Assembly (NCBI GenBank): GCA_963739555.1
Contig: CAVUAV010000005.1
Location: 806,001-870,000 of the forward strand
Direction of reading: 5' to 3'
Length of the DNA stretch: 64,000 bases
Source of the DNA: DATKAS01 sp963739555
GTDB lineage: Bacteria; Actinomycetota; Acidimicrobiia; Acidimicrobiales; DATKAS01
Shown here: positions 1 through 8,596 of the stretch, piece after piece
Layout of the letters: each line of letters begins with the position of its first letter
Numbering within the stretch: position 1 is the first letter of the stretch
Position numbers and translations under genes: made by a program
The notes under the pieces: model-generated
The model's input: the letters and a program-made list of their open reading frames with translations, nothing else
Databases searched by the model: none
Told to the model about the DNA's origin: nothing

Positions 1-443
1 ACACCCGCACGACGTTCGTCGTCGTGAGCACGCTCGAGCCGTCTCCGCTGCATGAGGCCGAGTTCTTCATCGACGCCCTCCGTGACCGCAAGCTGCATCT
101 CGGCGCGGTGGTCCTGAACAAGGTGCTCCCCAGCTATCTGCGCGACCCCGCAGCGGCTCGTGCGGCGGCGGCGATGGCGACGCGGGCGGAGCCGCTCGGC
201 GCCGCGCTCGCTCCCGAAGTCGGCAGCCCGGCGGAGGAGGTCGCCCGCCTCCTCGAGAACGTCGCGGCGAGCTTCCACGACTACTCCCTCGCTGCCGCCC
301 GCGAGGCGGAGCAGCGCGGGGAGCTGTCGAGCTCGCCCGAGGTCATCGTGTCGGTGCCTCAGCTGGGCAATGACCTCACCGACCTGACGAGCGTGCTCGA
401 CCTCGGCCGGTACCTGTGGGGTTCTCGTTCTGAGGTTGATTGA
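1..443 (+). CDS. ArsA-family anion-transporting ATPase, C-terminal part
   Basis: The reading frame is open from base 3, so the gene starts before the window; about 146 codons remain. The visible part opens with FVVVSTLEPSPLHEAEFF followed by LHLGAVVLNKVLP, the pattern seen after the nucleotide-binding core in actinobacterial ArsA/GET3-like ATPases. No Walker A motif can be checked because it would lie upstream. These proteins are cytoplasmic P-loop ATPases related to arsenite pump ATPase; in actinobacteria they usually occur as tandem pairs and their substrate is not established. A GTG at 24 is internal to the family alignment and is not the start. Confidence 0.72.
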   Translation, partial: TRTTFVVVSTLEPSPLHEAEFFIDALRDRKLHLGAVVLNKVLPSYLRDPAAARAAAAMATRAEPLGAALAPEVGSPAEEVARLLENVAASFHDYSLAAAREAEQRGELSSSPEVIVSVPQLGNDLTDLTSVLDLGRYLWGSRSEVD

Positions 444-535
444 CCACTGTGCGCGCGCAGCCTTGCGGATATGGGTACAGTGGGCGACAGCGGGTGCAGC
501 GGGCGAAGAAGCAGCACCAACTGAGGGAGGAAGTG

Positions 536-772
536 ATGTCCTGGCTCAAGAAGGACAAGGCGGCGGCACCACCGGCTGAGCCGGTCGAGGAAGCTCCTCC
601 GCCCGCGCCGAAGATGATCTGGGGCAAGCCCACGCGCTGCCCCGAGTGCGGAGGCCCCGGCTTCCTCGAGCACATCGACCTCCGTAAGGGCGTCATGTAC
701 CAGCACGGCCGCGAGTGCGGGCACAAGTGGGAGATCAGCGAGGCCGAGATCCTCGCCTCGCGCGAGAGCTAG
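536..772 (+). CDS. Small zinc-ribbon protein
   Basis: This 78-residue protein begins at ATG 536, chosen because GAGGGAGG lies just upstream at 523-530; an in-frame start at 440 would overlap the previous gene and has no ribosome binding site. The N-terminal 25 residues are Lys/Ala/Pro-rich, then come CPEC, a charged middle and HGRECGHKWE, giving two cysteine knuckle-like elements suited to one zinc ion. Such proteins are common in actinobacteria and have no assigned role. It follows the ArsA-like gene on the same strand by 92 bases and could share its transcript. Confidence 0.7.
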   Translation: MSWLKKDKAAAPPAEPVEEAPPPAPKMIWGKPTRCPECGGPGFLEHIDLRKGVMYQHGRECGHKWEISEAEILASRES

Positions 773-779
773 TCGACCG

Positions 780-1340
780 CTAGACCCGGGCGACAGCCGC
801 CCATCCGTAGGGATTCGTCCGCACCTCGACCTCGGCGAAACCTGCCGCGCGCAGGCGCCCATCGAGTGAGTCGGGGTCGACGGGGTTGTACGTGTCGTCC
901 TCGTGGTGGGCTTTGAGCTCGTCGCTGCCGAGGCTGTCGCTGGCAACGAGTGCGGCGCCCGGCTTGAGCACGCGAGCGACCTCCGCGAACAGGCGGTCTT
1001 GCAGCTCGGTCGTCGGCACGTGGTGCAACATCGTGAAGCACGCGGCACCCGTGAACCGCTCGTCGGGATAGGGCAGCGCGGTGCCGTCGCCCAGCACGAT
1101 CTCGACGTTGTCGGCCTGCGCGAAGCGCTCGGTCAGCATCGAGGCGAGCTGCTCGTCGATCTCGACCGAGGTGAGGTGGCCGACCTTCTCGCAGAGCACA
1201 TCGGTCGTCGCGCCGTAGCCCGGTCCGACCTCGAGCACGTCGTCGCCCAAGTCGATCTCACCAACGGCCCAGGGGAGGATGACGTTGCGCATCATCCCCC
1301 TCCACTCGTCACCGCCACACGCCTGGTGCGCCTCGTTCAT
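780..1340 (-). CDS. Class I SAM-dependent methyltransferase
   Basis: A 186-residue protein with a Rossmann-type methyltransferase core. Motif I reads VLEVGPGYGATTDVL (about residues 39-53), the acidic end of strand 2 is SVEID, and LGDGTALPYPDERFTGA is the motif II/III region, followed by MLHHV and a C-terminal beta hairpin. The substrate cannot be read from the sequence; length and layout match the small Methyltransf_11/25 proteins. It converges with the zinc-ribbon gene with only 7 bases between stops. Start ATG 1340. Confidence 0.8.
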   Translation of the reverse strand: MNEAHQACGGDEWRGMMRNVILPWAVGEIDLGDDVLEVGPGYGATTDVLCEKVGHLTSVEIDEQLASMLTERFAQADNVEIVLGDGTALPYPDERFTGAACFTMLHHVPTTELQDRLFAEVARVLKPGAALVASDSLGSDELKAHHEDDTYNPVDPDSLDGRLRAAGFAEVEVRTNPYGWAAVARV

Positions 1341-1356
1341 CGCCGCACGGTATCGC

Positions 1357-3492
1357 TCAGCCGGCGGGCGGCCTGGCGGTGTCGTCGATCGCGAACGGCG
1401 TCGGATGCGGAGCGGTGCCGAGCGCCGAGATGTCGACCGGGCCCATGTCCTTGCCGTTCGTGTCCCACGCGTGGAGCGTCGTCGCAGTGCGACCGTCGGG
1501 GATGTGCACGACGACCGCCGTCGAGCCCGAGCCCGACCCGGTGCTGACGACGTTGGCGCCCACGTTCGAGCCGTCGTCGAGGTCGACGACGACCTTCGCC
1601 ACGCCTGCGTCCAGGTGCGCGAGCAGGAACGTCCGCTTGCGAAGCACCGCCACCGTCGCGTCGATGATCCCGTTGCCGTTGACCCCGCCGACGGCGACGA
1701 CCGGGCACGTCATCGCGGATTCGGACGCGAAGGTCAGCGTGACGCACGCGACCGGACCGCTGCCATCGCTGAGCGGCGCGTCGGCCGCCACGAGCGTCCA
1801 ACGCGCGCCGTCGACGGTGCCCGACGCAACCTCGCGCGTGGCTGCTCTGCCGAGCGCGTCGTAGTCGGGGTAGGGCGGTCCGAGGGGCTGAGAGATCCGC
1901 ATCATCTCGTGGCCGGCGTCGTCAGTGCCCGTGATCGCGGTGACGCGCTTGGCGTCGGCGACCTCGACCACGAACCACCTCATCGGGTAGGAGGCGTCGC
2001 TCGAGGCGACAGTCGGCACGGTGATGGGATCGGCGCCCGATTGCTCGATCGACACCTGCGTCACCGCGCTCGGTGTCGCCCCGAACAGCAACGTCGTGCC
2101 GTCGGTGCCGATCGACATGCCCGGACGCGGCGAGCCATCGGCGCTCGCGCAGGCACCGGCGACGCTGCTGTCCGATCCCGCGAGCGTCAGGTCGCCGCAC
2201 ACGAGGTTGGCGTCGGGAGCGTCGCGGTACTGCGTGCCGTTGATCGTCCACGCGCGCCCGTCGGGCAACGTGCCCGCAGCGAGGCTCGGGATCGCGATCG
2301 GCTGCGTGGGCACGGGTGGCTCGACAGGCCCAGTCGGCTCGTCGGGCTTGGGCAGCACGGGTGCCACGGTCTTCTGCCACTCGGCGTCACTGACCGAATG
2401 AAGGCTCGAGGCGAACGAGAGCAGCTCGTCCGAGCTGACGCCCGACGCGTTGACCATCAAGACGAGTCCGGTCTTCGAGTCGAACCACACGAGCGTGCGG
2501 TACGGCGGCGAGTCGGACGACGAGATCATCACGGCGGGGTTGTCGCCGACCTGAACCGACACGGGGCGGTCCGACGGTCCGGGGAACACCGTGAGCGCGT
2601 CGGCCGTCCCCTGCGACGCCGACACCGCGATCGAGGGATCCTGCGGCTGGCTGAGATCCTCGGGACCGTGGTAGCCGAGCTGCCACGAGGGCCCGCCGTA
2701 TCCCATTGCCGCGTCGGGGTCACCGTCGAACGCGAGGGTGAAGCCCGCTGGCATGGGGAACGCGCTCCAGCCCTCGGCGGCGGGCTGCAGGCTCTCGGCG
2801 AACGCGAGCAGGGCGTCCTCACCGACGCCGGTCGCCGTGATGGTGACGAGCGTGTGCTCGCCTTCTCCCCACGCGAGCGTGTCGAGTCCGTTCGCCTTGG
2901 GGTCGATCGTGAGCACGCCCGGCTGACCGTGCACCACCACGGACTTCGAGCTCGGGTCACCGTTGGGATCGACGCCGAAGCCATCCACCACTGTCGGGTC
3001 GACCCGGATCTCGACTCGAATCGTCCCCGTGTCCGAGCGGTACAGCAGCACCCGAGTGGTGCCGGTGTTGGGGAGTGCCGATCCCTCGGCGTTGGCGGGT
3101 GCATAGTCGCCAGCGCTCTCGAGCGTCCATCCGCTCGGCAACGCCGGAAGGAGCTTGGGCAGACCCGACGGCGCGCTCGACACCCGAATCTTCAGGCTGT
3201 CCGCAGCGGCGCCCGACGGCGATGGCGACGGAGGCGACGCGGCCGCGACCGTCTGAGGTGTCGAGTGGGAATCGCGGCCGGCCGCGAACGCGAGCGCCGC
3301 ACCGCCGATCGCGACGAGCGCGACGACGCCGACCACCGACATCGTGACGTGACGGCGGTGGCGATGCCGGGCGTCGGCCGCGAGGTGCTGCTCGAAGCGA
3401 GCCCTGCCGTCCGCGGGCGCGGCATCGACGCTCGCCGCGCGGCGGTTGAGCGCGTCGCTCAGCGCTCCTTCGAATTCATGGGACCCGCTCAT
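1357..3492 (-). CDS. Sigma-factor-linked membrane protein with large extracytoplasmic region
   Basis: A 711-residue protein starting at ATG 3492, which overlaps the stop of the upstream sigma gene as ATGA, so the pair is translationally coupled. Residues 1-50 are cytoplasmic and Arg/His-rich, residues 50-70 form one membrane helix (SVVGVVALVAIGGAALAFAAG), and the remainder is outside. The exterior holds two similar modules ending in ALLAFAESL and ELLSFASSL, resembling DUF4367-type domains of anti-sigma-like proteins, then a Pro-rich linker and two further beta-rich modules around 350-680. By position and topology it is the likely regulator of the sigma factor. No zinc-binding HxxxCxxC anti-sigma motif is visible. 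The ligand sensed is unknown. Confidence 0.75.
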   Translation of the reverse strand: MSGSHEFEGALSDALNRRAASVDAAPADGRARFEQHLAADARHRHRRHVTMSVVGVVALVAIGGAALAFAAGRDSHSTPQTVAAASPPSPSPSGAAADSLKIRVSSAPSGLPKLLPALPSGWTLESAGDYAPANAEGSALPNTGTTRVLLYRSDTGTIRVEIRVDPTVVDGFGVDPNGDPSSKSVVVHGQPGVLTIDPKANGLDTLAWGEGEHTLVTITATGVGEDALLAFAESLQPAAEGWSAFPMPAGFTLAFDGDPDAAMGYGGPSWQLGYHGPEDLSQPQDPSIAVSASQGTADALTVFPGPSDRPVSVQVGDNPAVMISSSDSPPYRTLVWFDSKTGLVLMVNASGVSSDELLSFASSLHSVSDAEWQKTVAPVLPKPDEPTGPVEPPVPTQPIAIPSLAAGTLPDGRAWTINGTQYRDAPDANLVCGDLTLAGSDSSVAGACASADGSPRPGMSIGTDGTTLLFGATPSAVTQVSIEQSGADPITVPTVASSDASYPMRWFVVEVADAKRVTAITGTDDAGHEMMRISQPLGPPYPDYDALGRAATREVASGTVDGARWTLVAADAPLSDGSGPVACVTLTFASESAMTCPVVAVGGVNGNGIIDATVAVLRKRTFLLAHLDAGVAKVVVDLDDGSNVGANVVSTGSGSGSTAVVVHIPDGRTATTLHAWDTNGKDMGPVDISALGTAPHPTPFAIDDTARPPAG

Positions 3493-3998
3493 GGTTCGAT
3501 CACCTCGCGAAGCTGGGAGAGCCCTCGATGGAGCAGTGACTTGACGGTGCCTGGTCGGCAGCCGAGCGCGACGGCGATGTCCGCTTCGGACAAGTCCTCG
3601 TAGTACCGAAGCACGACCGCGACGCGCTCGACGTTCGTTGAGCGTGGCGAGCGCGTCGACGAGCGGCTCTTGGGCGGCGCGACGGTCGGGGCGACGTTGC
3701 GCCCGTGCAAACGTTCGAGTCGGGCGCGCCGACGGTTGTTGCGGCACGCGTTGACGACCGCAGTGCGGAGGTAGGCGGCGGGGTGCTCGACGGTCGCCCA
3801 CTTGTGGTGCACCCGTACGAACGCGTCCTGCACGAGCTCTTCGGCGACGGCCTCGGAGCCGACGATCAGCGTGGCGAGGCGCACCATCGGCTGGTACCGG
3901 TCGGCGAACAGATCGTCGAAGGTCATGGGCGCGCGTGTGCCCACGACTGCACCCGCGTCACTGTCGACGGGTTCGGTGTTCACGAGCTCGGCCACCAT
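3489..3998 (-). CDS. SigE-family ECF RNA polymerase sigma factor
   Basis: About 169 residues. Region 2 is MTFDDLFADRYQPMVRLA to AYLRTAVVNACRNNRR; region 4 is VAVVLRYYEDLSEADIA followed by GTVKSLLHRGLSQL, a typical helix-turn-helix. Between them the frame reads KSRSSTRSPRST while the adjacent frame reads EPLVDALATLNER, which is what this family has there, so two compensating indels lie at roughly 3625-3680. Start ATG 3998 is preceded by AAGGACAGG. GGAACC at 4035-4030 with TGTCTC 16 bases on may be an ECF-type promoter. It is coupled to the membrane partner downstream. Confidence 0.82.
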   Translation of the reverse strand: MVAELVNTEPVDSDAGAVVGTRAPMTFDDLFADRYQPMVRLATLIVGSEAVAEELVQDAFVRVHHKWATVEHPAAYLRTAVVNACRNNRRRARLERLHGRNVAPTVAPPKSRSSTRSPRSTNVERVAVVLRYYEDLSEADIAVALGCRPGTVKSLLHRGLSQLREVIEP

Positions 3999-4064
3999 CC
4001 TGTCCTTGAGACACCCAAGCGCCCGTCGCGGTTCCCAGAAGCGTGGCTCGTAGCATCGTGGCTG

Positions 4065-5517
4065 ATGGCGACCCTCGCCGAGCTCGCACGGCACCAGACG
4101 TCGCTCGGGCGCGTGCAGATCGCGCACCTCCAGCGCCTCGTCGCCGAGTGGGGGATGCTCGCCGACTTCTGCTTCGCCGACCTGCTGCTCCTGGCGCCCG
4201 AAGCCGCGGGCGACGGGTGGCTCGTCCTCGGCCAGATCCGACCGACGACCGGCCAGACGATGTACCGGGCGGACTGGGTCGGCGAGGTGCTCCCCGGGGC
4301 CGAGCGTCCCCTCGTCGGCGAGGCGTGGGCCACCGGGCAGATCGTCGTCGGCGAGATGCTCCAGACGCACGGCGCCGAAAGGGTGCGCGTCGCCGCGATC
4401 CCCGTGCGGCACGACGGCGCGCTGGTCGGTGTGCTCACCCGAGAGTGGTCGCCCACGGTCGGGCGCCAGCCGGGCGAGCTCGAGCGCACCTACCTCGAGA
4501 TCTTCGAGCGATTCGCACGGATGATCAGCGACGGCGAGTTCCCGATGGCCGACGAACGTTCGAGCACATCGGCGATGCCACGCGTCGGTGACGGCGTGAT
4601 GCTCCTCGATGCCAGTCAGCGGGTCGAGTACGCGTCACCGAACGCGGTGTCAGCGCTCCATCGCGTCGGCGTGCAGGGGAACGCGGTCGGCATGCGGCTC
4701 GGCGAGCTCGGCGTCGACGACCACACCGTGCGCTTCGCGTTCGAGTCCGGCGCACCGGCGACCGAGGAGCTCGAGCAGCTGCCCGAGGTCGTGGTGCTCG
4801 TGCGATGCCTCCCTCTGCTCAAAGACCACAAGGTCAGTGGAGGAGTCGTGCTCGTCCGCGACATCTCCGAGCTTCGCCGTCGTGACCGCATGCTCCTGAG
4901 CAAGGACGCGACGATCCGCGAGATCCATCATCGGGTGAAGAACAACCTGCAGACGGTCTCGTCGCTGCTGCGCCTCCAAGCTCGCCGGCTCGAGTCAGCC
5001 GGAGGCGAAGGCCGCGGTCGAGGAGTCGGTGCGACGCATCCGCACGATCGCGCTCGTGCACGAGATGCTGTCGCGCGACGTCGGCGACGACATCGACTTC
5101 AAGGAGATCCTGTTGCCGCTCGCGGCGATGGTCGAGGAAGGGCTGCAGTCGCCCGACCGTCCCGTGCGCTTGAAGATCGAAGGCGACGCCGGTCGCTTGC
5201 CCGCGAGCGTGGCGACGCCGCTCGCGGTCGTGCTCACCGAGCTGTTGCAGAACGCGGTCGAGCACGCGTTCGTCGACGGGCGGCCCGGCACGATCTCGGT
5301 CGTGATGGCCAATGACGGCTCTGTGCTCGAGGTGAGGGTCAGCGACGACGGCGTCGGGTTGCCCGAAGGGTTTCGCATCGAAGACGTGACCGGGCTCGGC
5401 CTCTCGATCGTGCGGACGCTGGTGACGAGCGAGCTGCTCGGGACGATCGAGATGCGCGACGCGGCGCCGGGCACCGAGGTGAAGCTGCGCCTGCTGATTC
5501 CGGAGGCTTATGGGTGA
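4065..5517 (+). CDS. pdtaS: PdtaS-type sensor histidine kinase (one frameshift)
   Basis: N-terminal GAF-like sensor (residues 1-150), a PAS domain (about 175-290) and a HisKA_2 domain whose phosphorylated histidine is in IREIHHRVKNNLQTVSSLL; an HATPase domain follows with AVVLTELLQNAVEHAF and DDGVGLP. The frame changes near 5000, after LQARRLESA, and resumes as VRRIRTIALVHEMLS; the total length is consistent with one extra base. Architecture and length match PdtaS, the soluble kinase that in mycobacteria pairs with the RNA-binding antiterminator PdtaR. It converges with whiB1, as in Mycobacterium tuberculosis. No PdtaR gene is in this window. Confidence 0.85.
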
Positions 5518-5522
5518 CGGCT

Positions 5523-5574
5523 GGGCGGCGCAGTGCGCCGCCCGGGTGCGCGCAGCACCGATTGTCGAGCCGAG
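5523..5574. repeat. Intergenic hairpin repeat, copy 1
   Basis: Short repeat between the convergent ends of pdtaS and whiB1. Arm GGGCGGCGCA (5523-5532), one base, then TGCGCCGCCC (5534-5543) is a 10-bp perfect inverted repeat; it is followed by GGGTGC..GCACC and CGATTGTCGAGC. Copies 2 and 3 are at 15766 and 19195. This copy is shorter: it ends at the whiB1 stop. Confidence 0.8.
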
Positions 5575-5865
5575 CTAGCTGGCGCGGCGCTGGCGGGCGA
5601 GCCACTGGCGGCGCAGCCGGCGACGCTCGTCCTCGGACGTGCCGCCCCACACGCCGGAGTCTTGGTTGGTCGCGAGCGCGAACTCGAGGCACTGCGACTG
5701 CACGGGGCAGATGCCGCACACCGCCTTGGCTGCCTCGATCTGCTCGATGGCCGGGCCCGTGGTGCCCACGGGGAAGAAGAGGTCCGGATCGGTGTCCTTG
5801 CAGGACGACTCGACTCTCCACTCACCCCGATCTAGGGCGAGCGCAATCCCCGTGGCGACCGACAC
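5575..5865 (-). CDS. whiB1: WhiB-family iron-sulfur regulator, WhiB1-like
   Basis: Four cysteines in the WhiB pattern: one in SSCKDTDPDLFFPVG, then VCGICP and QC, followed by the GVWGG turn and a basic C-terminal stretch (RRRLRRQWLARQRR). The [4Fe-4S] cluster and binding to the housekeeping sigma factor are family knowledge. GTG at 5865 is preferred because GGAGGA lies just before it; a TTG at 5880 would put that sequence inside the gene. The neighbour pdtaS in convergent orientation and the strong match to DPELFFPVG..GPA support WhiB1 rather than another WhiB. A CRP-type palindrome lies about 62 bases upstream. Confidence 0.88.
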   Translation of the reverse strand: MSVATGIALALDRGEWRVESSCKDTDPDLFFPVGTTGPAIEQIEAAKAVCGICPVQSQCLEFALATNQDSGVWGGTSEDERRRLRRQWLARQRRAS

Positions 5866-5885
5866 GCATCCTCCAGCCAAACCGA

Positions 5886-5907
5886 CGTCGGCGGCTGCGC
5901 GCCGACG
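5886..5907 (-). other. Hairpin in the whiB1 leader
   Basis: CGTCGGCG (5886-5893), loop GCTGCG, CGCCGACG (5900-5907): an 8-bp perfect stem between the CRP-type site and the whiB1 start, so probably in the 5' untranslated region if transcription starts upstream of it. Function unknown. Confidence 0.4.
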
Positions 5908-5927
5908 GATCTCCCACTACACAGGCG

Positions 5928-5943
5928 TGTGAAACCGTTCACA
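5928..5943. promoter_or_regulatory. CRP-type operator upstream of whiB1
   Basis: TGTGA-AACCGT-TCACA matches the CRP half-site consensus TGTGA-N6-TCACA in all ten conserved positions; it also extends to a 6-bp palindrome TGTGAA-ACCG-TTCACA. It lies about 62 bases upstream of the whiB1 start, a position suited to activation or repression. In M. tuberculosis whiB1 is known to be controlled by the CRP homologue, so the assignment is plausible; binding is inferred. Confidence 0.6.
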
Positions 5944-6080
5944 TGCCGATCACCCAATACCAAAGAGCAGGGACGATGCGGCGTGCCCGAGAGTACACCA
6001 GACGTCACGAACCGGCAAGGGCCTCTTCAGGGACTCGACACGAGATCGTCATGTGCCAAGGTGCGCCCGATGGTGACCCG

Positions 6081-6768
6081 ATGACGATCGTGATCGCGCC
6101 ATCGCGGTGCATCCCACGCGTTCCCCGAGAACACGGTGGCCGCGTTCAGGGGCGCCCGCGAGATGGGGGCCGACATGGTCGAGCTCGACGTGCGCCGCAC
6201 CGCCGACGGTCAGCTCGCGATCCATCACGACGCCCATCTCCCCGACGGGCGCGCGGTCTGCGACGTGGCGTCGGCCGACCTCCCGTCCGACATCCCGAGC
6301 CTCGCCGCGGCGATCGACGCGTGTGGAGCGATAGGGGTGAACATCGAGGTGAAGAGCTCGGCGCGTGATCCCGACTTCGACCCCTCGCGCTCGGTGGCCG
6401 CGGATGTCGCCGCCATCGTCGGCTCGCGCGGCCTCTACGACCGCATCCTCGTCTCGTCGTTCGACGTCGGCAGCATCAGCCGGGTCCGCGAGGTCGATGC
6501 GGGCGTCGCTACCGCGTGGCTGACGATGGTCGTCCCGGACACGGCCGCGGTTGTCGCGAGCCTCGTCGACGCGGGCCACCGTGCGCTCCACCCGTACGAC
6601 CCGATCGTCGACGCCGCGCTCGTCGACGCGTGCCACGCGGCGGGCATCGAGGTGAACGTGTGGACGGTGGACGATCCCGCCCGCATGGCCGAGCTCGTCG
6701 CGCTCGGCGTCGACGGCATCTGCACGAACGTGCCCGATGTCGCGCTACGCGTGCTGGGCCGGTCCTGA
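6081..6768 (+). CDS. Glycerophosphodiester phosphodiesterase (one frameshift)
   Basis: Hydrolyses glycerophosphodiesters to an alcohol and glycerol 3-phosphate. Start ATG 6081 gives MTIVIA, and after one extra C at about 6099 the frame reads HRGASHAFPENTVAAF, the catalytic HRG..ENT motif of GDPD enzymes. Then come VELDVRRTADGQLAIHHD (metal-binding E and D, and second catalytic H), NIEVKS and NVWTVDDPARM near the C-terminus. Length after repair is about 229 residues, normal for the family. The locus length is one base over a multiple of three, consistent with a single insertion. Its 3' end overlaps the convergent lipid kinase gene by 24 bases. Confidence 0.85.
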
Positions 6769-7711
6769 CGCCGAAGAGGCGGGGTCGGGCACGACGAGCG
6801 AGAGCGCGTCGGGCTCGTGGCGGAAGCGGAGCCGATCGATCTCGCCCAGGTAGTCGCCGTCGACCTGGTACGGGAACGGTGCGTGTCCGACCACCTCGAA
6901 CTGCTCGAGGTCGGTGCGGAAGTCGACCGACCGCGAGTCGCGCAGCGCCTTCGGGCTCACGAACGCCGTGCGAGCGAGCGTCAACGCCATGCCGAACCCC
7001 AGCGACCGCACGGTCACCGCGACAAGGCCTCGATCGAAGGTGGCCTCGGGTGCGATGTCGAACGGCCGGTTGCCCAGGAACGTGTAGGGCGACGTGTTCA
7101 TCACGATCGTGAAGTAGCCGTCGTCGACCAGGCTGCCGGGTGCGTCGTGCTCGGAGAACCGCACCGCGAAGTGGGGATGGCGGCGGTCGTAGTGCCGCAG
7201 CCACGTGACGACGGTCGCGTAGATGAAGAGGGGATGGCCGAACCAGCGCTTGAACGTGTCACGGCGCTCGACCTGTCGAACGACTGCGGCGTCGAATCCG
7301 ACGCCCGTGTGGAAGAGGAAGTAGCGGTCGTTCACGCTGCCGAGCCCGATGCGGCGGATCGACTTCTTCGGCCAGTGCGTCGAGCAGCACGCCCGTCGCC
7401 TCGATCGGGTCGTTCGGCAGGCCGATCGTGCGAGCGAAGACGTTCGTGGACCCGCCGGGGAGGCTCGCGAGCGCAGTTTGCGTGCCGGCGAGGCCGTTGG
7501 CCGCCTCGTTCTGGGTGCCGTCACCGCCGAGCACGGCGACGACGTCGACCCCGTCCGCAGCGGCCCCCTGCGCGAGCCGGGTCGCGTGCCCTCTCCGGTT
7601 CGTCTCGGCCAGAGTCACGTCGTGGTCGGCGGAGAGCGCCTTCTGGATGACCACGCGACTTCGCGCGGTCACCGACGAAGCGGCCGAATTGACGATCAGA
7701 AGTAAGCGCAG
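6745..7711 (-). CDS. Diacylglycerol kinase-like lipid kinase (one frameshift)
   Basis: The N-terminal half contains LLLIVNSAAS, then AVLGGDGTQNEAANGL (the GGDGT nucleotide-binding motif) and LPGGSTNVFARTIGLP; the C-terminal half resumes in another frame as RIGLGSVNDRYFLFHTGVGFDA near 7365. This is the DAGK_cat family (YegS/BmrU/LcsA type), which phosphorylates diacylglycerol or related lipids at the membrane. LLLIVN precedes the first ordinary start (GTG 7672), so translation must begin further upstream; the 5' end given (CTG 7711) is only an estimate. The gene is divergent from etfB with about 80 bases between them. Confidence 0.8.
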
Positions 7712-7788
7712 AACGGCCCCCGGCGGTCTCGCGTGTGCCCACGGCTCCGATTTGTGGCCGTTCGGCTCCCGGCGCAGACTACGACGCC

Positions 7789-8571
7789 ATGGACGTTGTC
7801 GTCTGCGTCAAGCAGATCCCCGACCCGGCGGTGCCGGGGTCGCTCGACCCCTCGACTCACACGCTGAAGCGCGAAGGAAAGCTCATCCTCGACGAGTCCG
7901 ACTCGTACGGCGTCGAGATGGCGCTGCAGCTCGTCACCGCTGCCGGCGGTGGTGAGGTCTCGCTCGTGTCGATGGCACCCAACAACGAGGTGTCAGGTCT
8001 GCGCACCGCGCTCGCGATGGGTGCCGCCAAGGCAGTCCTCGTGTCCGACCCCGCGCTGCAGGGCTCCGACGCGCTGTCCACCGCCAAGATCCTGGCGAAG
8101 GCGATCGGCCGCATCGGCACGCCCGACCTCATCCTCACCGCGACCGAATCGACCGACGGGTACACGGGCACCGTTCCCGAGCAGATCGCCGAGCTCCTCG
8201 GCCTGCCGTCGGTGACCTTCGCGAAGCATGTCGAGGTCGCGGGCGGCACGGTCAAGGTGCAGCGCCAGACCGAGGCGGGTTACGACGAGGTCGAGTGCCC
8301 GCTCCCCGCGGTGGTCAGTGTGACTGCCGGCGTCGTCGAGCCTCGCTACCCGTCGTTCAAGGGGATCATGGCGGCGAAGAACAAGCCCGTCGACGAAGTC
8401 ACGGTCGCCGACCTCGGGCTCGACGCATCGTCGGTCGGCTGGACAGGTGCTCGCCAAGAGGTCGTCGAGGTCACCGCCGCCGAGGCTCGCCAGGCCGGCG
8501 AGATCATCGAAGACGACGGCGAGGGCTACCTGAAGATCGTCGCCTTCCTCGAAGGCCTCAAGGTCATCTGA
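7789..8571 (+). CDS. etfB: Electron transfer flavoprotein, beta subunit
   Basis: A 260-residue protein with the classical start MDVVVCVKQIPDPAVPG, LDESDSYGVEMALQL, the AMP/FAD-region TATESTDGYTGTVPEQIAELLGLP and the C-terminal arm PRYPSFKGIMAAKNKP. EtfAB takes electrons from acyl-CoA and other dehydrogenases and passes them to the quinone pool through ETF-QO. No Shine-Dalgarno sequence is seen before ATG 7789, so the transcript may be leaderless. etfA follows 25 bases later. The acyl-CoA dehydrogenase at 17945 is a possible electron donor. Confidence 0.95.
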   Translation: MDVVVCVKQIPDPAVPGSLDPSTHTLKREGKLILDESDSYGVEMALQLVTAAGGGEVSLVSMAPNNEVSGLRTALAMGAAKAVLVSDPALQGSDALSTAKILAKAIGRIGTPDLILTATESTDGYTGTVPEQIAELLGLPSVTFAKHVEVAGGTVKVQRQTEAGYDEVECPLPAVVSVTAGVVEPRYPSFKGIMAAKNKPVDEVTVADLGLDASSVGWTGARQEVVEVTAAEARQAGEIIEDDGEGYLKIVAFLEGLKVI

Positions 8572-8596
8572 GCCACGGTCGCAGAGGAGAGATGAG

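Noticed and set aside
1279..3603. A 774-codon open frame on the plus strand opposite the sigma-linked membrane protein
   Set aside because: Arg/Val/Asp-rich antisense shadow of a high-GC gene; no domain, while the minus frame has a membrane helix, repeated modules and coupling to the sigma gene.
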